Assembly (NCBI GenBank): GCA_043806975.1
Contig: JAZDGL010000038.1
Span: 1-11,837, forward strand
Length of the DNA: 11,837 bases
Source of the DNA: JAZDGL01 sp043806975
GTDB lineage: Bacteria; Patescibacteriota; Minisyncoccia; CAYZDR01
Reading direction: 5' to 3'
Part shown: one piece after another, positions 6,192 to 11,825 of the stretch
Numbering within the stretch: position 1 is the first letter of the stretch
Layout: every line of letters starts with the position of its first letter
Notes under the pieces: model-generated
What the model saw: only the letters and a program-made list of their open reading frames with translations
The model's database searches: none
What the model was told of the DNA's origin: nothing
Position numbers and translations under genes: made by a program

Positions 6192-6284
6192 CATAGCTCC
6201 CGCAAAATAAATTCCAATATTTTCTCCCTTTGAAAAGGGAGATCAGGAGGGATTTTAAAATAAATTTGTTTTGCGGAAACTACA
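6192..6284 (+). repeat. MITE-like inverted-repeat element, copy C (93 bp), abutting the LCP stop codon
   Basis: It starts CATAGCTCCCGCAAAATAAA at the base after the LCP TAA. The right end (6263-6284) is the complement, with 17 of 22 positions matching. The interior has AATATTTT, a TCTCCCTTT/AAAGGGAGA-type hairpin and AGGAGGGATTTTAAAAT. It is the shortest arrangement that still has both ends, and lacks the GCCCAAGGC hairpin. Being in the LCP transcript's 3' end, it may act as terminator or 3' mRNA structure. Confidence 0.75.
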
Positions 6285-6304
6285 ACTTTTCAACTTTATA
6301 ACTT

Positions 6305-6310
6305 TATAAC
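6305..6310 (+). promoter_or_regulatory. Candidate pth -10 box, again leaving no leader
   Basis: TATAAC lies seven bases before the pth ATG, the same spacing as at the LCP gene. It is the second unit of a short tandem repeat (ACTTTATA twice). No convincing -35 hexamer is present at 16-18 bp, so the call rests on the -10 box, its spacing and the absence of a Shine-Dalgarno sequence. Confidence 0.45.
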
Positions 6311-6317
6311 AATCTTT

Positions 6318-6857
6318 ATGAAACTATTCATCGGCATCGGCAATCCGGATAATGAGTTTTTAGAAACCCGGCACAACATAGGGAAGAAAATTATAAACGA
6401 TTTGGCTCGTGATTTTTCCGTTGAGCTAGAAGTTAAAAATAATTTGGGAGCGGAAATCGCAATAATTGGTTCTGACGAAGAAAAAAATATTCTCGCCAAC
6501 AGCCTTTCTTTTATGAATGATTCGGGATGGCCGGTAAAAGCAATCGCCGGATTTTATAAAATTTCTTTGGAAGATATTTGGGTTATTCACGATGAGTTTG
6601 ATATTCCTCTCGGGGAAATTCGGGAAAACTTTGATTCGTCATCCGCAGGACATAATGGAATAAAATCCATAATCAAAGAGCTGGGATGCCAAAAATTTAA
6701 CCGCGTCAGAATTGGGATCAAGCCGGAAAAAGAAACCAGAGAGCCGCTGGAAGATTTTGTTTTGAAAAAATTTAGAAAAGAAGAGGAGAAAAAATTGGAA
6801 GAAACAGTAGAGAAAGCGAAAAAAATAATCAGTTGCAAGTTAGAAATTAAAAATTAA
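6318..6857 (+). CDS. pth: Peptidyl-tRNA hydrolase
   Basis: Releases peptides from prematurely dropped peptidyl-tRNA so that the tRNA can be reused; an essential cytoplasmic enzyme. The 179-aa protein starts KLFIGIGNP and keeps the residues known from the E. coli enzyme, each shifted by one: Asn9, catalytic His19 in TRHNIG, Asn67 in SFMNDSG, Asp92 in IHDEFDIPLG and Asn113 in AGHNGIKSI. SAGHNG replaces the usual GGHNG, a mild variation. It is slightly shorter than the common 185-195 aa, with a lysine- and glutamate-rich C-terminal helix. The ATG at 6318 has no ribosome binding site but has a -10 box placed for a leaderless message. Repeat elements lie on both sides. Confidence 0.96.
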   Translation: MKLFIGIGNPDNEFLETRHNIGKKIINDLARDFSVELEVKNNLGAEIAIIGSDEEKNILANSLSFMNDSGWPVKAIAGFYKISLEDIWVIHDEFDIPLGEIRENFDSSSAGHNGIKSIIKELGCQKFNRVRIGIKPEKETREPLEDFVLKKFRKEEEKKLEETVEKAKKIISCKLEIKN

Positions 6858-6878
6858 AGAAAAAAATAAAAAGCATTC

Positions 6879-7062
6879 CATATCTGCCGCAAAAAAATTC
6901 CGATATTTTCTCCCTTTACCTAAAAGCTTCGGCTGGACGCAACAAGAGAAGTTGAGAGGGATCCCAATATTTTCTCCCTTTGAAAAGGGAGATTACCGCC
7001 CAAGGCGGTCTGCCTTGGGCAGAAGAGGGGTTTTAAAATAAATTTGTTTTGCGGAAGCTATA
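6879..7062 (+). repeat. MITE-like inverted-repeat element, copy D (184 bp, nested core)
   Basis: The left end CATATCTGCCGCAAAA and the full right end GCGGAAGCTATA are those of the family. The core begins twice: GATATTTTCTCCCTTT at 6902-6917 and AATATTTTCTCCCTTT at 6966-6981, separated by a unique segment with AAGCTTCGGCTGGACGCAAC. The second core continues through the TCTCCCTTT hairpin, the 9-bp GCCCAAGGC/GCCTTGGGC hairpin with loop GGTCT and AGAAGAGGGGTTTTAAAAT. This looks like one copy inserted in, or recombined with, another. Confidence 0.72.
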
Positions 7063-7112
7063 CCTAGCAGCTGTCATACAACTTTCCAAACTAAAAAACC
7101 TTCCTTATTGTA

Positions 7113-7167
7113 TCCTACTTTTAAAGCATAGAGATTAGGAGGGGAGGTCTCTAGCCCAAAAATAGGA
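7113..7167 (+). other. Imperfect long hairpin upstream of dprA (possible structured RNA)
   Basis: The outer arms TCCTACTTTT (7113-7122) and AAAAATAGGA (7158-7167) pair at 9 of 10 positions. The inner arms GC-A-TAGAGA (7126-7134) and TCTCTAGC (7148-7155) form eight pairs around one bulged A. The loop TTAGGAGGGGAGG is purine-rich and would expose a Shine-Dalgarno-like sequence on the plus strand, or an anti-Shine-Dalgarno-like CCTCC on the minus strand. It is unlike the surrounding repeat family. No known riboswitch or sRNA family is recognised. Confidence 0.4.
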
Positions 7168-7219
7168 CACAGCAAGAAAGATTTTCATTAAAAATACATT
7201 AAACTATCCTTAAAAAGAT

Positions 7220-7225
7220 TATACT
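7220..7225 (+). promoter_or_regulatory. Candidate dprA -10 box
   Basis: TATACT lies 14 bases before the dprA ATG, predicting a leader of about 8 nt that contains no Shine-Dalgarno sequence. The -35 region is weak (TTAAAC at a short spacing). Confidence 0.4.
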
Positions 7226-7239
7226 CCCTTAAAAAATGT

Positions 7240-8328
7240 ATGTCAAAACTCATTGATAAAAAATATCTGAACGCATTTAACCTTATAGGCGGATTTGGCT
7301 GGAATAAAATCCAAAAAATTACAAACTATTTTTCAAACCTAGAGAATGGATGGAATGCAAGCGAGTCTGACCTGCAAAAAGCAGGATTAAGCGGTTCCGC
7401 TTTAGAAAATCTCCTTTCGAAAAGAGACAAAATCAACCCCGAAAAAGAACTGGAAAAAGTTTATTTGGAAAACCTAGAAATTTTAACAATTTTTGAGGAA
7501 AATTATCCACAACCCCTAAAAGAAATCTATAATCCGCCTGCCGCACTTTATATAAAAGGAAAAATTCCGCAATCTTCCGCGCGCATCGGGATTGTCGGAT
7601 CTAGAAAAATCACTTCTTACGGAAAACAAACTGCCTGCTTTTTCGCAAAAAACCTCGCTTTGCAGGGCGCAATAATTGTGAGCGGACTAGCGTTTGGAAC
7701 AGACACAATTGCTCATTGCCAAGCGCTGGAAGCAGGGCAAGAAACCATTGCTGTGCTGGGAAGCGGAATTGATAAAAATAGCATTTATCCCGCTGCCAAC
7801 AAAAAACTTGCAGAAGCGATTGCCAGCCAAGGCGCTTTAATTAGCGAATTTCCCGTTGGAGCCGCTCCCCTGCGCCAAAATTTCCCCCTGCGAAACAGAA
7901 TTATCAGCGGACTTTCACTGGCAGTTCTAGTTATTGAAGCGTCGCAATCAAGCGGAGCGCTAATTACAGCAAAATTCGCGTTAGAGCAAAATAGAGAAGT
8001 TTTTGCCGTTCCAGGATCAATTTTTTCTGAAAATTCAATCGGAACAAATAATCTGATAAAAATGGGCGCAAAACCCGCAATAACCGCAGAAGAAATCTTG
8101 GAAGATTTAAACATAAAAGCAATTATTCCTTCTTCCAAAAAACAGTTTGCAGCAGAAACCTTGGAAGAAAAACTTATTTTAGAAAATCTTTCCCGCGAAC
8201 CCATCCATATTGACAAGATTTCAGAAATGACTAAACTAGACATTGCGGTCATATCCGCTACAATTATTATGCTAGAAATGAAAGGGCTAGTTAAAAATTT
8301 GGGAGGAATGATGTTTGTGATTGGTTAG
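7240..8328 (+). CDS. dprA: DNA-processing protein DprA (DprA/Smf)
   Basis: Binds incoming single-stranded DNA and loads RecA during natural transformation; widespread also outside known competent bacteria. The 362-aa protein has an N-terminal helical (HhH/SAM-like) region (about 1-75), the entry motif NYPQPLKEIYNPPAALYIKG (about 88-107) and the Rossmann-like DprA core: IGIVGSRKITSYG (about 116-128), VSGLAFGTDTIAH (about 147-159), AVLGSGIDKNSIYP (about 171-184), LISEFP, NFPLRNRIISGLS, VIEASQSSGALITA and VFAVPGSI. The C-terminal DprA winged-helix domain ends it (about 305-362). Length is normal. ATG at 7240 is chosen over the overlapping ATG at 7236, whose frame stops after six codons. No Shine-Dalgarno sequence is present. 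topA follows 41 bp later on the same strand, a common dprA-topA pairing. Confidence 0.95.
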   Translation: MSKLIDKKYLNAFNLIGGFGWNKIQKITNYFSNLENGWNASESDLQKAGLSGSALENLLSKRDKINPEKELEKVYLENLEILTIFEENYPQPLKEIYNPPAALYIKGKIPQSSARIGIVGSRKITSYGKQTACFFAKNLALQGAIIVSGLAFGTDTIAHCQALEAGQETIAVLGSGIDKNSIYPAANKKLAEAIASQGALISEFPVGAAPLRQNFPLRNRIISGLSLAVLVIEASQSSGALITAKFALEQNREVFAVPGSIFSENSIGTNNLIKMGAKPAITAEEILEDLNIKAIIPSSKKQFAAETLEEKLILENLSREPIHIDKISEMTKLDIAVISATIIMLEMKGLVKNLGGMMFVIG

Positions 8329-8369
8329 CAAAAATTAAAAAATTAAAACTTACCCTCATTGAAACTACT

Positions 8370-10550
8370 ATGCAATTAATTATTGTTGAGTCGCCTACTA
8401 AGGCAAAAACGATTTCTAAATTTTTAGGCAGCGAATATAAGGTGTTGTCTTCTTTTGGTCATGTGCGCGATCTGCCTGCAAAATCGCTTGGAATTGATAT
8501 TAAAAATAGCTTTGAACCTGAATACGAAATCACCGCAAACGGAAAAAAATCGCTAGCAGAAATTAAAAAAGAATTTAAAAAATCCGATTACACGATACTG
8601 GCGACTGACGAAGACCGCGAAGGCGAAGCCATTTCTTGGCATTTAAAAGATGCTTTAAAATTAAAAAATGGGAAATATGGAAGAATAGTTTTTCACGAAA
8701 TAACGAAAAATGCCATTTTAAACGCGCTAAAAACTCCCCGCGACATTGATATAAATTTAGTTGACGCTCAGCAGGCGCGCAGAATTTTAGATCGGCTGGT
8801 TGGATACAAACTATCGCCTTTTTTATGGAAAAAAGTCGCGAAAGGATTAAGCGCCGGGCGAGTGCAATCCGTGGCAGTGCGGCTAATTACGGAACGAGAG
8901 CGAGAAAGGGAAGCTTTTAAGCAAGAAGAATACTGGTCTATCTCGGCTTTATTTAACGAAGGCTTTGAAGGAAAGCTGGCGAAAAAAGACGGAAAAACGC
9001 TGGATAAACTTGCAATCGTAAACCAAGATGCAGCAGAAAAAATTATTTCCGATTTAAGCGGCGCGCGCTACAAAATTGAGCAAATTGAAAAGAAGGAAAC
9101 AAAAAAAAATCCCCTTCCGCCTTTTACCACAAGCACCTTACAACAAGAAGCCAACAGACGGCTTGGATATTCCTCAAAACAAACTATGATGATTGCCCAG
9201 CAGCTTTATGAAAACGGACATATCACATATATGAGAACGGACTCTATGAATTTATCCGCAGAGGCGATTGGAGCAATGCGCGAATATATTGGACAAAACA
9301 TCGGCAAAAAATACTTGCCCGAAAACGCGATTTTTTATAAAACAAAATCAAAAGGGGCGCAAGAAGCGCACGAGGCAATTCGCCCCACCAATCCTTCCGT
9401 TTCGCCCGAAAAAATTGGCGGACTGGATGCAAAACAGCAAAAAATTTACGCCTTAATTTGGCAAAGAGCAGTCGCCTGCCAAATGAATCCCGCAATAATT
9501 GATTCTACCGCGGTGGACATAAGCGCAGGAAACTTTGGATTCAAAGCGAACGGAGCAACAATTAAATTTGATGGATTTTTGAAAATATATCCTTCTAAAA
9601 CAGAAGAAACCATTTTGCCAGAATTAAAAGAAGGGCAAATTTTAAATCTGAAAGAATTAAAACCCGAACAACATTTTACCCAGCCACCAGCGCGATATTC
9701 CGAAGCAGGTTTGATTAAAGCGATGGAAGAATTCGGCATCGGCAGGCCTTCCACTTACGCCCCGACAATCAGCACAATTATTGCGCGAAAATATATTGAT
9801 AAGGACGAAAACAAAAAACTTTTCCCCACAGAAATTGGAAAATTAGTTAACGATGTTTTGGTAGAACATTTTTCTGATGTGGTTGATTATAAATTTACCG
9901 CAAAGATGGAAGAGGATTTGGACGAAATCGCCGACGGAAAAAGACAATGGGTTCCAGTAATTAAAGAATTTTACGAACCGTTCGCAGAAAATTTAGAAAA
10001 TAAATCCAAAAATTTAAGTAAAAAGGACTTAGTAGAAGAAGCCACCGACGAAATTTGCGACAAGTGCGGTTCGCCAATGGTTATTAAAGTTGGAAGATAT
10101 GGAAAATTTTTAGCTTGTTCCAAATACCCTGAATGCAAAAATACAAAACCGCTAGGATCAGACGGAAAACCGGAAGAGCCCGAAAAAACCGACGAAATTT
10201 GCGACAAGTGCGGTTCGCCAATGGTTATTAAGCAAGGCCGTTTTGGAAAATTCCTCGCCTGCTCGGCTTACCCCGCCTGCAAAAACATTAAAAATTTAGG
10301 CAAAGAAGGAAAACCCGCCGAACCTGTCGCAACAGGAGTTAAATGCCCCGAATGCGGAAGCGAAATTGTTGAAAAACGCTCCCGTAGAGGAAAAAATTTT
10401 TACGGATGTTCCGGCTATCCAAAATGCAAATTCGCTTTATGGAATAAACCAACTGGCGAAAAATGTAAAAAATGCGGAAGTTTAATGGTTTTGAAAATCA
10501 CCAAAAAAAATGGCGAGGAAATTGTTTGCAGCAATAAGGAATGCGTTTAG
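8370..10550 (+). CDS. topA: DNA topoisomerase I (type IA) with four C-terminal zinc ribbons
   Basis: Relaxes negative supercoils by transient cleavage of one DNA strand. The 726-aa protein begins with a Toprim domain (IVESPTKAKTI with Glu7; ATDEDREGEAISWH with the DxDxE residues Asp80, Asp82 and Glu84), then the topoisomerase core with LDRLVGYKLSPFLWKKV, GLSAGRVQSVAVRL and the active-site tyrosine Tyr287 in ITYMRTDSMNLS. RPTNPS, ARYSEAGLIKAMEEFGIGRPSTYA and YKFTAKMEEDLDEIADG complete the core. Four CxxC...C(x5/x4)C zinc ribbons follow from about residue 561, the last shortened. Ribbons 1 and 2 are near-identical, with a 44-bp exact repeat in the DNA. The ATG at 8370 starts right at the Toprim strand. 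It has no Shine-Dalgarno sequence and lies 41 bp after dprA, so it may be co-transcribed. Confidence 0.97.
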   Translation: MQLIIVESPTKAKTISKFLGSEYKVLSSFGHVRDLPAKSLGIDIKNSFEPEYEITANGKKSLAEIKKEFKKSDYTILATDEDREGEAISWHLKDALKLKNGKYGRIVFHEITKNAILNALKTPRDIDINLVDAQQARRILDRLVGYKLSPFLWKKVAKGLSAGRVQSVAVRLITEREREREAFKQEEYWSISALFNEGFEGKLAKKDGKTLDKLAIVNQDAAEKIISDLSGARYKIEQIEKKETKKNPLPPFTTSTLQQEANRRLGYSSKQTMMIAQQLYENGHITYMRTDSMNLSAEAIGAMREYIGQNIGKKYLPENAIFYKTKSKGAQEAHEAIRPTNPSVSPEKIGGLDAKQQKIYALIWQRAVACQMNPAIIDSTAVDISAGNFGFKANGATIKFDGFLKIYPSKTEETILPELKEGQILNLKELKPEQHFTQPPARYSEAGLIKAMEEFGIGRPSTYAPTISTIIARKYIDKDENKKLFPTEIGKLVNDVLVEHFSDVVDYKFTAKMEEDLDEIADGKRQWVPVIKEFYEPFAENLENKSKNLSKKDLVEEATDEICDKCGSPMVIKVGRYGKFLACSKYPECKNTKPLGSDGKPEEPEKTDEICDKCGSPMVIKQGRFGKFLACSAYPACKNIKNLGKEGKPAEPVATGVKCPECGSEIVEKRSRRGKNFYGCSGYPKCKFALWNKPTGEKCKKCGSLMVLKITKKNGEEIVCSNKECV
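10044..10231 (+). repeat. 44-bp exact direct repeat within topA (zinc ribbons 1 and 2)
   Basis: Bases 10044-10087 and 10188-10231 are identical, 144 bases (48 codons) apart in the same frame. Both encode TDEICDKCGSPMVIK, the first half of a zinc ribbon. Identity drops sharply right after the shared block although the proteins stay alike (GRYGKFLAC versus GRFGKFLAC). Confidence 0.85.
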
Positions 10551-10555
10551 TTTCT

Positions 10556-10576
10556 CTCCCCCTTTCAGAGGGGGAG
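10556..10576 (+). terminator. GC-rich hairpin 5 bp after topA, member of a dispersed repeat
   Basis: The arms CTCCCCCT (10556-10563) and AGGGGGAG (10569-10576) enclose a 5-base loop. The hairpin with its following GGAGGGGGTG tail matches 159-190. No T-run follows, so it is either a weak terminator or a 3' stability hairpin for topA mRNA. Confidence 0.45.
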
Positions 10577-10609
10577 GTTGGAGGGGGTGCGTAGGTAGAG
10601 TTGCGGCGA

Positions 10610-10645
10610 AAATGTAGGGGCGGAAAATCTTCCGCCCCTACATTT
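10610..10645. terminator. Perfect 16-bp hairpin between convergent genes
   Basis: AAATGTAGGGGCGGAA (10610-10625) and its exact complement (10630-10645) are separated by loop AATC. ATTTCGTATTT follows on the plus strand, so it probably ends topA transcription and may also stop the opposing gene. The TGTAGGGGCG core resembles a palindromic repeat commonly seen dispersed in environmental bacterial genomes, so it may be a mobile repeat that also serves as terminator. Confidence 0.6.
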
Positions 10646-10673
10646 ATTTCGTATTTAGACCCCCCCCTTATTT

Positions 10674-10691
10674 CCCCCTTTGAAAAGGGGG
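10674..10691. terminator. CCCCCTT/AAGGGGG hairpin downstream of the Ig-like gene
   Basis: CCCCCTT (10674-10680) and AAGGGGG (10685-10691) around loop TGAA form a 7-bp stem 38 bp after the stop of the leftward gene at 10729. GTTAGGGGGATTTTT follows. It is the mirror-image partner of the hairpin at 10556-10576 within one composite repeat block. Confidence 0.45.
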
Positions 10692-10728
10692 TTAGGGGGA
10701 TTTTTGAATTTTGAAATCATTGGAATAA

Positions 10729-11241
10729 TTATTTTCTAGATATAAATGGTTCCAATGAATTTCCTTCTATATCCTTAACCCCGCTCGTCAATTCCAATTC
10801 ATAAACGCAAGAAGCGCACCCGCCAATATGTTCACCTGTTTTTGAAATTATGGTTAAAATTTGATCAACTTCGTTGTAGCTATATTTTAACATTCCGCTT
10901 AAATCCGTTCTTTCTCCTTCCATCCCAATACCTTTGCCCACAGCCCATAACTTAATAGTCGAAAAATTGGCAGTTGCCTCGTTAATCTTATTGTCAAATT
11001 TGACCTTTATTTCCTCGTTTCCTGGGCTAGGAGATAAATTGAAAGAAATAATATACGCTCCAAACCCAGACGATTCATGACATTCTTCACTTTTTCCGCC
11101 CAACTCCTCTATTTCCTTCCGCATCTTTTCCACTTTCAAATTTTGCCCATAATAAACCCCTCCTCCAACTAAAAGCGCCGTGATAACAATCGCGCTTAAT
11201 ATAGTTGGAATTGATATTATTTTTGTTTCATTTTGTTCCAT
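10729..11241 (-). CDS. Membrane-anchored protein with a Big_5/SbsA-type Ig-like domain
   Basis: Not assignable to a named gene. The 170-aa protein has a short polar N-terminus, one hydrophobic segment (about residues 9-31: IISIPTILSAIVITALLVGG), a short charged helix (about 34-47) and an extracytoplasmic domain. Its strand pattern resembles the bacterial Ig-like SbsA/Big_5 fold: SPSPGNEEIKVKFDNKI, then TIKLW, QILTIISK and YELELTSGVKDIEGNSL, the last being the typical 'v.D..GN.l' ending. Cys54, Cys142 and Cys145 (CASC) could form a disulfide outside the cell or bind metal. The ATG at 11241 has a strong AAGGAG seven bases upstream, close behind the hepT stop (14 bp gap), so the two genes share a transcript. 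A cell-surface or adhesion role is a guess from the fold only. Confidence 0.7.
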   Translation of the reverse strand: MEQNETKIISIPTILSAIVITALLVGGGVYYGQNLKVEKMRKEIEELGGKSEECHESSGFGAYIISFNLSPSPGNEEIKVKFDNKINEATANFSTIKLWAVGKGIGMEGERTDLSGMLKYSYNEVDQILTIISKTGEHIGGCASCVYELELTSGVKDIEGNSLEPFISRK

Positions 11242-11248
11242 ATAGTTT

Positions 11249-11254
11249 CTCCTT
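11249..11254 (-). promoter_or_regulatory. Strong Shine-Dalgarno of the Ig-like protein gene
   Basis: The minus strand reads AAGGAG, 7 bases before the ATG at 11241 and just after the stop of the broken hepT. It shows that the organism uses Shine-Dalgarno initiation for some genes while several core genes here lack one. Confidence 0.75.
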
Positions 11255-11255
11255 T

Positions 11256-11681
11256 TTATTTATTAATAAAATCTAATAGATATTTGCAATATTGATGATA
11301 TTGTTTTAGCGCGTCGCCGATGGAACTGTAAACTGTTCCGATACTTATATCGTCGTAATCGTGGATAAGCGCGTTTCTAAGCCCCGCGCTTTTAGAAATT
11401 TCTTTCGCGAAATCACGCGGACATATTTTAAGATAGGATAAATTTAAAAATGTCTCTTTGTAAGTCGGCCTTTTTTCGCTCCCGTTGCTTAACTCCGAAA
11501 AAATATGTTCATTTATATCAATCGCCCTCATTATTATTTTTTCTAATAATCGCTTCACCACATTCAGTTTGATAAAATCTTTCGCGATATCTTCAAATAA
11601 ATCATCTTTATACGCAGAAAGTTTTTATAAATCTTCCTCTATCAACTCGATTTTGTTTTTTATAAATTCTTTTCTAACCAT
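11256..11681 (-). pseudogene. hepT: HepT-like HEPN ribonuclease toxin (DUF86) interrupted by an in-frame TAA
   Basis: HepT is the HEPN-domain toxin of the MntA/HepT toxin-antitoxin family. Read from the ATG at 11681, the frame gives MVRKEFIKNKIELIEEDL, a TAA at codon 19 (11627-11625), then KLSAYKDDLFEDIAKDFIKL and on without further breaks to the stop at 11256. The intact remainder has LLEKIIMRAIDINEHI, PTYKETFLNL and the catalytic RNALIHDY motif (R-x4-H-x-Y; about Arg102, His107, Tyr109). Total length, 141 codons, is right for the family. With the TAA the first helix is lost; translation could restart only at GTG codons near 11561 (101 aa), which have no ribosome binding site. No MntA nucleotidyltransferase is next to it; downstream is the Ig-like gene instead. 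An assembly error or a recent nonsense mutation could both explain the stop. Confidence 0.7.
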
Positions 11682-11825
11682 AAATTTTATTTTCTAACAA
11701 TTGATCCGTCCTGTATATACTGAACCAGTAGGTTAAGGAAAGTTTAAAAGTTGATTTTTTACAACTCCGCGAAAATTTGTTATCGTGAAGTTAGAAAAAA
11801 TAACTTTAGAAAGAAATAAAAACAT
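11682..11825. other. Intergenic region upstream of the broken hepT
   Basis: No coding frame on the minus strand resembles MntA. A weak plus-strand promoter candidate (11758-11786) is followed by the inverted repeat AAGTTA (11788-11793)/TAACTT (11801-11806) with a 7-base A-rich loop. A TATATA box at 11714-11719 could serve hepT but has no good -35. Confidence 0.4.
11758..11786 (+). promoter_or_regulatory. Weak candidate promoter for a gene beginning at the right edge
   Basis: -35 TTTACA (5 of 6), a 17-bp spacer and -10 TATCGT (4 of 6). The predicted start near 11793 falls at the AAGTTA/TAACTT inverted repeat, which could be an operator or a 5' leader hairpin. Tentative. Confidence 0.25.

Larger units (their letters stand above)
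6858..7239. other. 382-bp gene-free region between pth and dprA
   Basis: No supported gene on either strand. From left to right it holds 21 bp of AT-rich spacer, repeat element D (6879-7062), a region with an imperfect long hairpin (7113-7167), and the upstream region of dprA with a TATACT -10 candidate (7220-7225). No tRNA-like fold was seen. Confidence 0.6.

Noticed and set aside
4223..7062. CRISPR array made of the repeated CCGCAAAA sequences
   Set aside because: Copies are thousands of bases apart, lie in separate intergenic regions and have paired inverted ends. There is no regular repeat-spacer pattern and no cas gene.
7503..7511. TTATCCACA, a perfect DnaA box
   Set aside because: It lies inside the dprA coding sequence, where it encodes part of the conserved NYPQP motif, and is isolated. 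Chance plus codon constraint explains it.
7785..8252. 155-codon open frame on the minus strand inside dprA
   Set aside because: It is antisense to highly conserved DprA motifs, serine-, isoleucine- and alanine-rich as expected for a complement, with no start signals.
11485..11697. 70-codon open frame on the plus strand over hepT
   Set aside because: It is antisense to a recognisable HepT reading frame. Its composition (many Ser, Ile and Phe) is that of a complement, not of a known protein.
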